Of a stretch of 42,966 nucleotides of DNA, positions 23,658-32,037 are shown piece by piece. The DNA lies in contig CABUNR010000010.1 in the NCBI GenBank assembly GCA_902492995.1, positions 1-42,966 of the forward strand, given 5' to 3'. Made by a program: the position numbers and the translations under genes. Source of the DNA: OMSK01 sp902492995. Its GTDB lineage: Bacteria > Bacillota_I > Bacilli_A > RF39 > UBA660. How positions within the stretch are numbered: position 1 is the stretch's first letter; every line of letters starts with the position of its first letter. The notes beneath the pieces are model-generated. The model was not told the DNA's origin. It did not search any database and was given only the letters and a program-made list of their open reading frames with translations.

Positions 23658-23993
23658 CTTTATAAAATAATTTTTTTTGTCTTCTAAATTAAATTCTCCA
23701 TTATATCTAATATTTAAATTATGGAAATATGGTTCTATCATTATATTCTCAATATAACAATCTCTTTTTTGCATATATTTTTTTATTATTTCAATAATTT
23801 TTCCTTCATTAATTTTTTCTGTTAATGATATTATTTTCTTATTTAATCTAGATTTCTTTTTAACAAGTATTACTAAATCGTTGTTTTCTAATTTTGGTTT
23901 TACATCAATGTTTACCATATTTGAATAATATTCCTCATAATATTTTTTTACTATTTGTGCAGCTTTAAATCTTGATATATTTATCTCATTCAT
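23643..23993 (-). CDS. Conserved-looking protein of unknown function (116 aa)
   Basis: Starts MNEINISRFKAAQIVKKYYE. Soluble, basic, with alternating beta and helical segments (NNDLVILVKKKSRL, IIEIIKKYMQ, NIRYNGEF). An in-frame TTG seven codons upstream overlaps the GGGGG ribosome site, so the ATG at 23993 is chosen. It has its own near-consensus promoter and terminator, and so is a single-gene unit. No family recognised. Confidence 0.55.
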   Translation of the reverse strand: MNEINISRFKAAQIVKKYYEEYYSNMVNIDVKPKLENNDLVILVKKKSRLNKKIISLTEKINEGKIIEIIKKYMQKRDCYIENIMIEPYFHNLNIRYNGEFNLEDKKNYFIKKKAR

Positions 23994-24028
23994 ATTGCAA
24001 CCCCCTTTTTTCAATACGAATGTTGTTT

Positions 24029-24056
24029 ATTATACACAATTTTTTTTATTTGTCAA
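24029..24056 (-). promoter_or_regulatory. Near-consensus promoter of the 116-aa gene
   Basis: On the minus strand TTGACA (24051-24056), a 16-bp spacer ending in TG, then TATAAT (24029-24034). Confidence 0.75.
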
Positions 24057-24080
24057 TAGTTTACCGAAAAAATGTTCATA

Positions 24081-25199
24081 TTATTTTATTTTTAATTCAT
24101 TTATGCATTTTTTTAATGCAATAATAAATTTCTCTAATTCTTCTTTTGTTGTTAAATAAGACAAACTTATTCTTATACTATACGATGATTTTTTTTCATC
24201 ATTAGTAAGTTCTAGTACTGCTTTACTTATTTTATTATTTGCTGAACATGCACTTTGTGTTGATATATATATGTCATACTTTTCCAAAGCATGTTGCATT
24301 GTTTCTGGTTTTATATTTATAACACTTATATTTAATATATGTGGTATTGAATTTTCATTACTGTTTATTGCTACATCTTCTAATTTACTAATTTCTTCTT
24401 TTAAATATTTATTTAAATCTAATACATATTCATATTTTTTATCTAAATTTTCTAAAGCTAATCTGAGTGCTTTTGATAATGATACTATTAAAGGTAAGGC
24501 TGGTGTTCCGCTTCTATATGCTGTTGTTGATTTTCCACCATGAATAAGTGGCTCTAAAGTTATTTCTTTTTTCTTTATAAGTACACCTATTCCTTTTAAC
24601 CCATAAAATTTATGAGCTGAAAAGCTTATTAAATCTATATTATCAAGTGGTATATTTACTTTTCCAATTGATTGAGTCATATCAACATGAAAAAAACATT
24701 TTTTATCTTTAAGGAAGGTTGCTATTTTTTTTATATCTTGAAATATTCCTGTTTCACTATTAACTGATGAAATTGTAACTAAAACTGTATCATCTGTTAA
24801 TAATCTTTTTAAATCATCCATATCAACTAAACCATTTTTAGTTTTAACAAAATCGACTGTATATCCTAATTTTTGAAGATATCCAATTGGTCCATAAATA
24901 CTTGAATGTTCTAAATTAGTTGTGATTATATGTTTTCCCATTCCTTGATGTTTTAGACATAATCCTTTTATTGCTAAATTATTTGATTCACTTGAACCTG
25001 ATGTATATATTATTTCTTCATTATCTAAATGTAATAATTCTTTTATTTGTTTTGTTGCACTTTCTTCTAATTTTTTTGCTTCTACTCCAAGTTTATGTAA
25101 TGAATTTGGATTTCCTATAAAATCATTACAAACTTTATTAAATGTTTCTAAGACTTCTTTATTTACAGGAGTAGTTGCAGAATAATCTAAATATATCAT
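24081..25199 (-). CDS. Cysteine desulfurase (NifS/IscS family)
   Basis: 372 residues, PLP fold type I. YLDYSATTPV opens the protein, TSGSSESNNLAIKG binds PLP, HVDMTQSIGK follows, and the Schiff-base Lys is in FSAHKFYGLKGIGVL. The active Cys is in STQSACSANNKISKAVL. It moves sulfur from cysteine to partner proteins for tRNA thiolation or Fe-S assembly. No thiI, mnmA or iscU lies next to it, so the partner is open. The start follows TTAGGTGATAATATG, with an extended -10 (TGATATAAT; TATAAT at 25216-25221) just upstream. MtaB in this window needs Fe-S clusters and sulfur, a possible downstream use. Confidence 0.92.
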   Translation of the reverse strand: MIYLDYSATTPVNKEVLETFNKVCNDFIGNPNSLHKLGVEAKKLEESATKQIKELLHLDNEEIIYTSGSSESNNLAIKGLCLKHQGMGKHIITTNLEHSSIYGPIGYLQKLGYTVDFVKTKNGLVDMDDLKRLLTDDTVLVTISSVNSETGIFQDIKKIATFLKDKKCFFHVDMTQSIGKVNIPLDNIDLISFSAHKFYGLKGIGVLIKKKEITLEPLIHGGKSTTAYRSGTPALPLIVSLSKALRLALENLDKKYEYVLDLNKYLKEEISKLEDVAINSNENSIPHILNISVINIKPETMQHALEKYDIYISTQSACSANNKISKAVLELTNDEKKSSYSIRISLSYLTTKEELEKFIIALKKCINELKIK

Positions 25200-25233
25200 A
25201 TTATCACCTAATTAAATTATATCATGAATAAAT

Positions 25234-25260
25234 AAAAAAGTATTGTTATAATACTTTTTT
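25234..25260. terminator. Terminator of the truB-144-aa unit (symmetrical)
   Basis: An 11-bp stem A6-GTATT/AATAC-T6 (25234-25244 and 25250-25260), loop 5 nt, T runs on both strands. It contains the end of the 25246 gene. Confidence 0.8.
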
Positions 25261-25680
25261 ATCTAATATTTGTATATTTTTTTTAAATTGTGGCATTTTA
25301 CTTGATAAAAATTTTATATTTTCATTTGATAGATTTTCAACATATCTTTTTGCTTCTTCTTCTGTTGCTTCTTTTAAATGTAATGAATTTTTATTAATAT
25401 CAAATTCTATTCCACTGATAGGTTCTACTAATTTATCTTCTTTTGTTACAAATAAAATATGTTCTTTTGCTCCAAGTATTTTAAGACTTGTATTAATTTC
25501 TTCTTGTATTTTTTTTACTTTATTCCTTACACTAGGACTCATTGGCTTTTCTGCTTTATTTCTTATAGCCCACATCATATTATATTTATCTTTTATTTCA
25601 GGATACATTTCATTTAAGAAATCATATTCTTCATTATTTTCTTTTACAATAATATTATTTATCCAAAGTAAATAACTCAT
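25246..25680 (-). CDS. Protein of unknown function downstream of truB (144 aa)
   Basis: Soluble, acidic/basic mixed. It starts SYLLWINNIIVKENNEEYDF and has a central KVKKIQEEINTSLKILGAKEHILFVTKED and a helical C-terminus. No signal peptide or membrane segment and no family recognised. The ribosome site AAAGGGGATGATAAAATG follows directly on the truB stop (13 nt gap), so it is the last gene of an obg-truB unit. The terminator overlaps its final codons. Confidence 0.6.
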   Translation of the reverse strand: MSYLLWINNIIVKENNEEYDFLNEMYPEIKDKYNMMWAIRNKAEKPMSPSVRNKVKKIQEEINTSLKILGAKEHILFVTKEDKLVEPISGIEFDINKNSLHLKEATEEEAKRYVENLSNENIKFLSSKMPQFKKNIQILDKKVL

Positions 25681-25693
25681 TTTATCATCCCCT

Positions 25694-26554
25694 TTAAAAC
25701 ATTTTATCTGGTTTAATTTTTCCTTCTTCTTTTAGATAACTTTTATAAGAGGCTATTATTTTACCATCTTTTTTAAATAAAATCAAATCTTTATTATAAA
25801 TATTATCTAAAATACATCCATTTCTTATTTTTTTTTCTAAATATTCATCTACTTCTACTGTATACAAATCTTTTAATGCTTCTTCTTTTGTTATCAATTT
25901 ATATTTATTATTTTTTACTTCTTCTATAGTATAACAATCTTTTATATCAAAATTACCTTGTTTTGTTCTTTTTAAATTTTTCATGGTTGCTACTGCATCT
26001 AAATTGGTTGCTATATCTTCTATTAAACTTCTTATATATGTTCCTTTACTAACAAGTGTTTTTATTTTTATAATTGTTTTATTATTTTCATATTTTAAAT
26101 CCAAAAGTTCTAGCATTTTTATATCGACAAGTCTTTTTGGAAGTTCAACTTCTTTATTTTCTCTTGCATATTGATATAGTTTTTTTCCATTTACTTTAAC
26201 AGCTGAATATATAGGTACTTCTTGGTAATACTTTTTTGTCATTTTAATTAAAGTATTTTTAATTTCTTCTTTTTTTAATAAGCAATCTTCATCTTTTAAT
26301 ATTTTTCCTGTTATATCTTTTGTATCAGTTTTTATACCAAAAACTATTTCTGCTTCATACTCTTTATAAGTTGATGTTAAATATTCTACTAATTTTGTTG
26401 AACTACCTATACATATAACAAGTACTCCTGTTGCAATTGGATCAAGAGTTCCTGTATGCCCTACTTTTTTTGTATTAAATATTTTTGATATTATATTTAC
26501 AACATCTCTACTTGTATAATCTTTTTCCTTATTTATAAGTAAGATTCCATCCAT
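25694..26554 (-). CDS. truB: tRNA pseudouridine(55) synthase TruB
   Basis: 286 residues. It makes pseudouridine 55 in the T loop of tRNAs. The opening MDGILLINKEKDYTSRDVV, catalytic Asp in HTGTLDPIATGVLVICIG, YSAVKVNGKKLYQYAR and LVSKGTYIRSLIEDI are all diagnostic. A TTG seven codons upstream is in frame, but it lies within the end of obg and overlaps no proper ribosome site. AAAGAGGTATAATATG sets the start at 26554, 1 nt after the obg stop. The C-terminal PUA-like region is short. Confidence 0.95.
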   Translation of the reverse strand: MDGILLINKEKDYTSRDVVNIISKIFNTKKVGHTGTLDPIATGVLVICIGSSTKLVEYLTSTYKEYEAEIVFGIKTDTKDITGKILKDEDCLLKKEEIKNTLIKMTKKYYQEVPIYSAVKVNGKKLYQYARENKEVELPKRLVDIKMLELLDLKYENNKTIIKIKTLVSKGTYIRSLIEDIATNLDAVATMKNLKRTKQGNFDIKDCYTIEEVKNNKYKLITKEEALKDLYTVEVDEYLEKKIRNGCILDNIYNKDLILFKKDGKIIASYKSYLKEEGKIKPDKMF

Positions 26555-26555
26555 A

Positions 26556-27833
26556 TTATACCTCTTTATATTCAAATTCTATATCTAATATTCTTACCGT
26601 ATCAGAATCTTTTGCACCTAACTCTTTTAACTTATCATCAATTCCCATTTTTCTTAATTTATTTGAAAATCTAAGGGCGGCTTCATCAGTTGTAAATCTA
26701 GTCATTCTATATAACTTTTCAACTTCTTCACCCTTTATTACCCATACACCATTATCATTTTCAATTGTAAATGGTTGTTCTTTTTTAAATTTATATAAAA
26801 TATGACTTTCAAATTTTTCTTCTTCATATAGTGGTTTTTTTTCTATTTTATCTAACATATTAGCAAGTTCTATTAACACATCTTTAAGTCCAGTACCTGT
26901 TATAGCACTTATTGGAAATATTTTTATATCTTTAATATTTTCTTTAAATTTTTTTAAATTTTCTTCTGAACCTTCAATATCCATTTTACTTGCAATTATT
27001 ATTTGAGGTTTTTTTAATAAATCTTTATTAAAATTTTCAAGTTCTTTATTTATTGTTAAATAATCATCATAAGGATTTCTTCCTTCAAATCCACTCATAT
27101 CTATTACATGGGCAATTACTCTTGTTCTTTCTATATGCTTTAAAAATTTATCTCCAAGTCCTTCACCTAAGCTTGCTCCTTTTATAAGTCCCGGTAAATC
27201 AGCTACAACAAATGATTTATTATTTGGAGATTTTACAACTCCAAGATTTGGTGTTAATGTCGTAAAGTGATATGCAGCAATTTTTGGTTTCGAAGATGAA
27301 ATTTTAGATATTAATGTTGACTTACCAACACTTGGCATTCCAACTAAGCCCACATCAGCAAGAAGTTTAAGTTCTACTTTAACTTTTTTTACTTCTCCTG
27401 GTTCACCATTTTCAGCATAAGCTGGTGCTGGGTTTGAACGAGTTGCAAAAGCCATATTTCCTCTTCCACCTCTACCACCATATGCAACTACTACTCTATC
27501 ACCTTTTTTAGTTAAATCAGCTATTATTAAGTTGGTTTCTGTATCTGTTACAACGGTTCCAAGTGGAACTTTTATTATTATATCTTTTGCATTTGCTCCG
27601 TGTTTAGCACTTCCTTGTCCATTAGTTCCTTTTAATCCTTTAATAATTCTTTTATATCTTAAATCTATTAAAGTATTTAAACCTTCATCTACTTCAAATA
27701 TTATATCGCTACCTTTTCCACCATTTCCTCCAAATGGTCCTCCCATTGGTACATATTTTTCTCTTTTGAAGGCCATGCAGCCATCTCCACCATTTCCTGC
27801 ATATAATTCTACTATTACTTCATCTATAAACAT
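26556..27833 (-). CDS. obg: GTPase Obg (CgtA)
   Basis: 425 residues in three domains. The N-terminal glycine-rich Obg fold (FGGNGGKGSDIIFEVDEGL) covers about 1-158. The GTPase domain follows, with G1 GMPSVGKSTL, G3 DLPGLIKGAS and G4 SKMD. The C-terminal OCT domain covers about 345-425. Obg acts in 50S ribosome assembly and stress control. In Bacillus obg lies just downstream of rpmA; here gpmI, trpS and a pseudogene lie between. The start follows AAAAAGGTGATATTATG, with a TATAAT box at 27857-27862 upstream. Confidence 0.97.
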   Translation of the reverse strand: MFIDEVIVELYAGNGGDGCMAFKREKYVPMGGPFGGNGGKGSDIIFEVDEGLNTLIDLRYKRIIKGLKGTNGQGSAKHGANAKDIIIKVPLGTVVTDTETNLIIADLTKKGDRVVVAYGGRGGRGNMAFATRSNPAPAYAENGEPGEVKKVKVELKLLADVGLVGMPSVGKSTLISKISSSKPKIAAYHFTTLTPNLGVVKSPNNKSFVVADLPGLIKGASLGEGLGDKFLKHIERTRVIAHVIDMSGFEGRNPYDDYLTINKELENFNKDLLKKPQIIIASKMDIEGSEENLKKFKENIKDIKIFPISAITGTGLKDVLIELANMLDKIEKKPLYEEEKFESHILYKFKKEQPFTIENDNGVWVIKGEEVEKLYRMTRFTTDEAALRFSNKLRKMGIDDKLKELGAKDSDTVRILDIEFEYKEV

Positions 27834-27878
27834 AATATCACCTTTTTTCTATAAGTATTATACACGAATAAGCTTAAA

Positions 27879-27905
27879 AATAAAAGGTTTTTATGACCTT
27901 TTATT
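27879..27905 (-). terminator. Terminator of gpmI-trpS
   Basis: A 10-bp stem AATAAAAGGT/ACCTTTTATT (27879-27888 and 27896-27905) with a 7-nt loop, followed by Ts on the minus strand. The trpS stop codon is in the right arm. Confidence 0.7.
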
Positions 27906-28884
27906 ATCTTCCTAGACCTACTTTTTTTCTAACTTCTTCATATTTTAATTTAGCTATTTCTTCTACTTTTTTATGTCCATCATCTAATATTTTATCTAAT
28001 TCACTACTATTTATTATTTCATTATATTTTTTCTTTATTTCATTTAATTTTTCTACTACTACGTCTGCTACTTCTTTTTTTAAATTACCATAATTACTGT
28101 CTTTAAAATAAGTACATGTATCTTCTATAGAAATTTCTTTTAAACATGAATATATTGTAAGTAAATTAGATATACCAGGTTTATTTTCTATGTCATAGTA
28201 AACTTTTCCTTCACTATCTGTTACAGCACTCATTATTTTTTTTCTTATATCTTTTTCGTCATCTAGTAAATAAATTATACCTTTTTTATTTTCACTTGAT
28301 TTACTCATTTTTTTAGTTGGATCTTGTAAGTCTTTTATTTTAGCTCCAACTTCAGGTATCATTGGTTCTGGTAATTTAAATGTTTCACCATATTTATTAT
28401 TAAATCTAGATGCTAGGTTACGAGCTAATTCTACATGTTGTTTTTGATCTATTCCTGTTGGTACTATATCAGCATCATATAAAAGAATATCTGATGCCAT
28501 AAGAATTGGATATGTAAAAAGTCCTACACTTACATTTTTTTTATTCGCACTTTTTTCTTTAAATTGTGTCATTCTTGATGCTTCTCCTATATATGTATTA
28601 CATTCTAATATCCAAGATAAATTAGCATGATATAAATTTTCTGATTGAATATAAATAGTGTTTTTTTTAGGATCTAATCCACATGCCATATAAAGAGCTA
28701 CATTTTTTCTTATTCTTTCTTTTAAAAGATTTGGATCTTGTTCTACTGTTATTGCATGCATATCAGGTACAAACATAAATGAATCATATATATCTTGATA
28801 TTTAATGATTCCTCTTATTCCTCCAATTAAACTACCTAGGGTTAACTCTCCACTTGGTTGCAATCCTGTTAGTATTCTCTTCAT
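27904..28884 (-). CDS. trpS: Tryptophanyl-tRNA synthetase
   Basis: 326 residues, class I synthetase. The HIGH-equivalent is in GLQPSGELTLGSLIGG (the T-L-G-S form resembles TIGN in Bacillus). FTYPILMASDILLYDAD and the KMSKS loop KKMSKSSENKKG are present. It charges tRNA-Trp in the cytoplasm, and UGG is the only Trp codon here. It follows gpmI by 1 nt, with its ribosome site (GGAGAGGATTAAAATG) inside the end of gpmI. There is therefore no room for a T-box leader, which often precedes this gene in Firmicutes. Confidence 0.96.
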   Translation of the reverse strand: MKRILTGLQPSGELTLGSLIGGIRGIIKYQDIYDSFMFVPDMHAITVEQDPNLLKERIRKNVALYMACGLDPKKNTIYIQSENLYHANLSWILECNTYIGEASRMTQFKEKSANKKNVSVGLFTYPILMASDILLYDADIVPTGIDQKQHVELARNLASRFNNKYGETFKLPEPMIPEVGAKIKDLQDPTKKMSKSSENKKGIIYLLDDEKDIRKKIMSAVTDSEGKVYYDIENKPGISNLLTIYSCLKEISIEDTCTYFKDSNYGNLKKEVADVVVEKLNEIKKKYNEIINSSELDKILDDGHKKVEEIAKLKYEEVRKKVGLGR

Positions 28885-28885
28885 T

Positions 28886-30397
28886 TTAATCCTCTCCTAC
28901 TATAAGTGATTCTCCACTAAATTGTGATGGAATTGGTAAGTTTAATAAACTTAATATAGTTGGTGCTATATCAGCTAATTTTCCTTCTTTTAGTTTTATA
29001 TTTTTATTTGTAACTATAAATGGTACTCTATTTGTTGTATGAGTTGTACAAGGTGTACCATCTTTATTAATCATGACATCACAATTTCCATGATCAGCAG
29101 TTACTATTAATGTTCCATCAATTTCAGTTATTTTATTATATATTCTTTTTAAACATTTGTCCATAAATTCTACTGCTTTTATTGCGGCTTCATATACACC
29201 TGTATGTCCAACCATATCGCCATTAGCAAAATTTAGTACAACTAAATCTAAGTAATCTTTATCTAATTCTTCTATTAATCTATCTGTTACTTCCATAGCA
29301 CTCATTTCTGGTTTTAAATCATAAGTTGCTACTTTAGGAGAATTTACAAGTATTCTTTTAGAATTTTTTAAATTTATTTCTTCTCCTCCATCAAAGAAAT
29401 AAGTTACATGCGCATATTTTTCTGTTTCAGCTATTCTTAATTGATTTAATCCTAAAGAATCAATATATACACCTAATGTATTTTCTAAGTCTTGATTTTT
29501 AAAAGCAGTACTTCCTATTACTGTATCTGTAATTGGCATCATAGACACTAATTTAATATTATTTAATTTTACTGTTTTCATGTCTACCATACTTGGATTA
29601 GTTAGAGCTGTACACATCTCTCTTAATCTATCTGGTCTATAGTTAAATACTATTATTCCATCATTATCACTTAATTTACCATCGTTTATAACACTTGGTT
29701 TTATAAATTCATCAGTTATATTATTACTATATGATTTATTAAATAAATCATATGGCTTTACAAATTTTTCACCTATTCCTGATACAATTGCATCATATGC
29801 AAGCTTTAATCTATCATAATTATTATCTCTATCCATAGCATAATATCTTCCTGATATAGTTGCAATATTTCCTATATTAGTTTCTTTTATTTTATCTTCC
29901 AATTTTTTTACAAAATTTATTCCACTACATACACTTGTGTCTCTACCATCAGTAAACAAATGATAGTATACTTCTTTTACGTTTTCTCTTTTACATAAAT
30001 CTATTATTGCCATTAAATGATTTATATGTGAATGTATTCCTCCATCACTTATTAAACCCATTATATGTAATTTGGATTTTTTTTCTTTTGTCATTCTTAT
30101 TACTTTTAATAATTCTTCATTATTATAAAATTCCTTTGTTTCAATTGATTCATTTATAAGCTCAAGTGGTTGATAAACTATTCTTCCTGCTCCTATATTC
30201 ATATGTCCTACTTCTGAATTTCCCATTTGTCCGGCTGGTAATCCAACTAGTTTTCCTGATGCTTCTAAAGTTGTATTAGGATAATTTTTAATTAAATAAT
30301 CAAATGTTTCTTTTTTGGCGTTTAAAAATGCATTACCATAACTTTCTTTCCTTATTCCACATCCGTCTAATATACAAAGTACAAGTGTTTTTTTCAT
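28886..30397 (-). CDS. gpmI: 2,3-bisphosphoglycerate-independent phosphoglycerate mutase
   Basis: 503 residues, of the alkaline-phosphatase superfamily, Mn-dependent. It interconverts 3- and 2-phosphoglycerate in glycolysis. LCILDGCGIR carries the first metal Asp, the phosphoserine is in GQMGNSEVGHMNIGAGR, and later ligands lie in NFANGDMVGHTG and TADHGNCD. It is full length. The start follows AAAGAGGCGATTATATG, with an extended -10 (TGTTATAAT; TATAAT at 30415-30420) between it and the upstream terminator. In many Firmicutes it sits with gapA-pgk-tpiA-eno; here it is paired with trpS instead. Confidence 0.96.
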   Translation of the reverse strand: MKKTLVLCILDGCGIRKESYGNAFLNAKKETFDYLIKNYPNTTLEASGKLVGLPAGQMGNSEVGHMNIGAGRIVYQPLELINESIETKEFYNNEELLKVIRMTKEKKSKLHIMGLISDGGIHSHINHLMAIIDLCKRENVKEVYYHLFTDGRDTSVCSGINFVKKLEDKIKETNIGNIATISGRYYAMDRDNNYDRLKLAYDAIVSGIGEKFVKPYDLFNKSYSNNITDEFIKPSVINDGKLSDNDGIIVFNYRPDRLREMCTALTNPSMVDMKTVKLNNIKLVSMMPITDTVIGSTAFKNQDLENTLGVYIDSLGLNQLRIAETEKYAHVTYFFDGGEEINLKNSKRILVNSPKVATYDLKPEMSAMEVTDRLIEELDKDYLDLVVLNFANGDMVGHTGVYEAAIKAVEFMDKCLKRIYNKITEIDGTLIVTADHGNCDVMINKDGTPCTTHTTNRVPFIVTNKNIKLKEGKLADIAPTILSLLNLPIPSQFSGESLIVGED

Positions 30398-30434
30398 ATA
30401 ATCGCCTCTTTATTATTATAACATAATTTAAAAA

Positions 30435-30464
30435 AAAATATTTAGAAAATAATCTAAATATTTT
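30435..30464 (-). terminator. Terminator downstream of the decayed gene, before gpmI
   Basis: A 12-bp perfect stem AAAATATTTAGA/TCTAAATATTTT (30435-30446 and 30453-30464) with a 6-nt loop, followed by a long T run on the minus strand. It lies 18 nt past the stop of the pseudogene, so the transcription unit of that gene is still bounded. Confidence 0.7.
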
Positions 30465-30482
30465 ATACAATTTCTTTTATTT

Positions 30483-30949
30483 TTAAAATATCTGTTCTAT
30501 ATACATGTAGTCATCATTAATTTTAGCAACTAACTCATCTATATCATATTTTTCAAATATATCTAAAATACTTTCTGATATATCTTCTATATTTTCTTCT
30601 AGTATAACTTCATCTTCATTTTTTGTTTCTTTATTACAAATATATTTTTTGAGTTCTAAAATTAAGTATGAAGCATAATAACTATTAATAGTTTTATCAT
30701 TATTTTTTTGTTTTATATAATTAAATATTACTGAATAATTATTAAATATATTTTCATTTATTATATTTTGTAATTCATCTAATTTATTAATTGATTCTAC
30801 ATATTTTGCATTTGATATATATATTTAATTCATTTGTAATATAATTTATTTTCTTCAATTTTACAATTATCAATCTTATTAATATTGTTGTAATTCTTTT
30901 TTATTTTGTATAAGTAATTTTCATCATAATTTACTACATCTTAATTCAT
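30483..30949 (-). pseudogene. Decayed gene of unknown function between rpmA and gpmI
   Basis: A good ribosome site and ATG (AGGAGTTTCTGTATG, ATG at 30949) are followed at codon 3 by TAA. The same frame then runs open for about 38 codons (DVVNYDENYLYKIKKNYNN and on) to a TGA. A second long open segment of about 105 codons, without a start codon, runs in another frame from about 30820 to the TAA at 30483-30485; it includes NAKYVESINKLDELQN and SYYASYLILELKKYI. The break lies at an AT-dinucleotide tract. One nonsense change and at least one frameshift would restore a protein of about 150 residues, helical and acidic at the end. Family not recognised. Errors in the assembly could mimic this. No other gene is visible in 30398-31022. 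Confidence 0.55.
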
Positions 30950-31004
30950 ACAGAAACTCCTACTATTAGTAGTATAATATTTTTAATATAAAATTAAAAG
31001 AAAA

Positions 31005-31024
31005 AGTTAGAAATTAATCTAACT
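31005..31024 (-). terminator. Terminator of rplU-prp-rpmA
   Basis: AGTTAGA/TCTAACT (31005-31011 and 31018-31024), 6-nt loop, followed by Ts on the minus strand. It overlaps the rpmA stop codon. Confidence 0.65.
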
Positions 31025-31310
31025 ATACTTCTTTATAAACACTTACTTGTTTTTTATCTTTTCCGCGTCTTTCAAATTTAACGATTCCATCTACTTTTGC
31101 ATATATAGTATCATCACTACCAATTCCTACGTTAGTACCTGGATAAATCTTTGTTCCACGTTGACGGTATATAATTGATCCACCTGTTACAAATTCACCA
31201 TCTGCTGCTTTTGCACCAAGTCTTTTTGATTCTGAATCACGACCATTTTTAGTTGAACCTTGTCCTTTTTTATGAGCGAAAAGTTGGATATCTAAAAATA
31301 ATAATTTCAC
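31023..31310 (-). CDS. rpmA: 50S ribosomal protein L27 (with cleavable N-terminal extension)
   Basis: 95 residues. It begins with GTG after AGGAGGTAATCTC. The Firmicutes-type leader MKLLFLDIQLF precedes AHKKGQGSTKNGRDS, the mature N-terminus that reaches toward the peptidyl-transferase centre. The leader must be removed by Prp, whose gene is directly upstream. KRLGAKAADGEFVTGGSI and YPGTNVGIGSDDTIYA are typical L27. Third gene of rplU-prp-rpmA. Confidence 0.97.
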   Translation of the reverse strand: MKLLFLDIQLFAHKKGQGSTKNGRDSESKRLGAKAADGEFVTGGSIIYRQRGTKIYPGTNVGIGSDDTIYAKVDGIVKFERRGKDKKQVSVYKEV

Positions 31311-31321
31311 GAGATTACCTC

Positions 31322-31612
31322 CTATTCATAAATTTTTATATTTTTTTTATACTGTATTTCTAATTCTTTTAATAAAGATATCATATTTTCTATTAAAATA
31401 TCTATATATTTATTATGTTTTAAAATGTTTACTTCTATAAATCCCTCATCTTGTTTATAATTAATGGCATCACTGTCTATCTTAATTATTGCATTTATAG
31501 TAGTAATTATTATACTGCTTACGCTAGCACATACAATATCTGTACCTTTAACACCGTATCCTGCATGTCCTTCTACTTTAATATTGTCATTTTTTATACT
31601 AACTTTAATCAT
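31322..31612 (-). CDS. prp: Ribosomal-processing cysteine protease Prp
   Basis: 96 residues (YsxB family). The catalytic His is in VEGHAGYG and the Cys in GTDIVCASVSSI, the two invariant residues. Prp cleaves the N-terminal extension of L27 in Firmicutes and related bacteria. It lies between the L21 and L27 genes as in Bacillus. Its ATG shares one base with the rplU stop (TAATG), so translation is coupled. Confidence 0.93.
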   Translation of the reverse strand: MIKVSIKNDNIKVEGHAGYGVKGTDIVCASVSSIIITTINAIIKIDSDAINYKQDEGFIEVNILKHNKYIDILIENMISLLKELEIQYKKNIKIYE

Positions 31613-31911
31613 TATGCACTTATTTTTGTAATTTCTACTTTAGTATATGGTTGACGATGTCCTTGCATTTTACGATATTTTTTCTTAGCATTATATTTAT
31701 ATACAAGTACTTTTTTATTTTTACCGTGTTTTAAGACTTTTCCTACTACTTTAGCTCCTTTAACATATGGACGTCCTGCTTTTCCATTTGCCATAAGAAC
31801 ATTTTCAAAAGAAACTTCTGAATCTTTTTCTGCATCTAATTTTTCGATGTAAAGAACAGTTCCTTCTTCTACATAGTATTGTTTTCCACCTGTTTCAATA
31901 ATAGCTTTCAT
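31612..31911 (-). CDS. rplU: 50S ribosomal protein L21
   Basis: 99 residues. MKAIIETGGKQYYVEEG opens the protein; KVLVYKYNAKKKYRKMQGHRQPYTKVEI ends it, with the Lys-rich 23S rRNA-binding stretch (split here only by naming: KYNAKKKYRKMQGHRQ). The start follows ATAAGGAGGTAAAATATG. A promoter and an RNA leader precede it. First gene of rplU-prp-rpmA. Confidence 0.97.
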   Translation of the reverse strand: MKAIIETGGKQYYVEEGTVLYIEKLDAEKDSEVSFENVLMANGKAGRPYVKGAKVVGKVLKHGKNKKVLVYKYNAKKKYRKMQGHRQPYTKVEITKISA

Positions 31912-32002
31912 ATTTTACCTCCTTATATTTTCTAAGACTCACCATTAAGGCACTTAAAGTTTTAACCTTTTCTGTGTGGTTGTAGAGTGAGGCCCTACAC
32001 AA
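31912..32002 (-). ncRNA. L21 ribosomal protein leader
   Basis: The approximately 90-nt 5' UTR of rplU resembles the L21 leader of Firmicutes. It has a first hairpin TGTAG...CTACA with GGCCTCAC in the loop, a small AAAG...CTTT hairpin, and a conserved-looking GTGCCTTAATGGTGAGTC just before AAGGAGG. CTCAC in the first loop can pair with GTGAG near the ribosome site. In the family, L21 is thought to bind the leader and repress its own operon. The limits are set by the predicted transcription start and the rplU ATG. Confidence 0.7.
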
Positions 32003-32008
32003 TATAGA

Positions 32009-32037
32009 ATTTTATCATAAATAGCCTAAAAAGTCAA
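32009..32037 (-). promoter_or_regulatory. Promoter of rplU-prp-rpmA
   Basis: On the minus strand TTGACT (32032-32037), a 17-bp spacer ending in TGA, then TAAAAT (32009-32014). The -35 box overlaps the end of the spoIVFB-like gene. Confidence 0.75.

Noticed and set aside
27532..27915. A Pro/Ser-rich plus-strand frame opposite the Obg glycine-rich domain
   Set aside because: Glycine codons on the minus strand read as Pro codons on the plus strand; this is a shadow.
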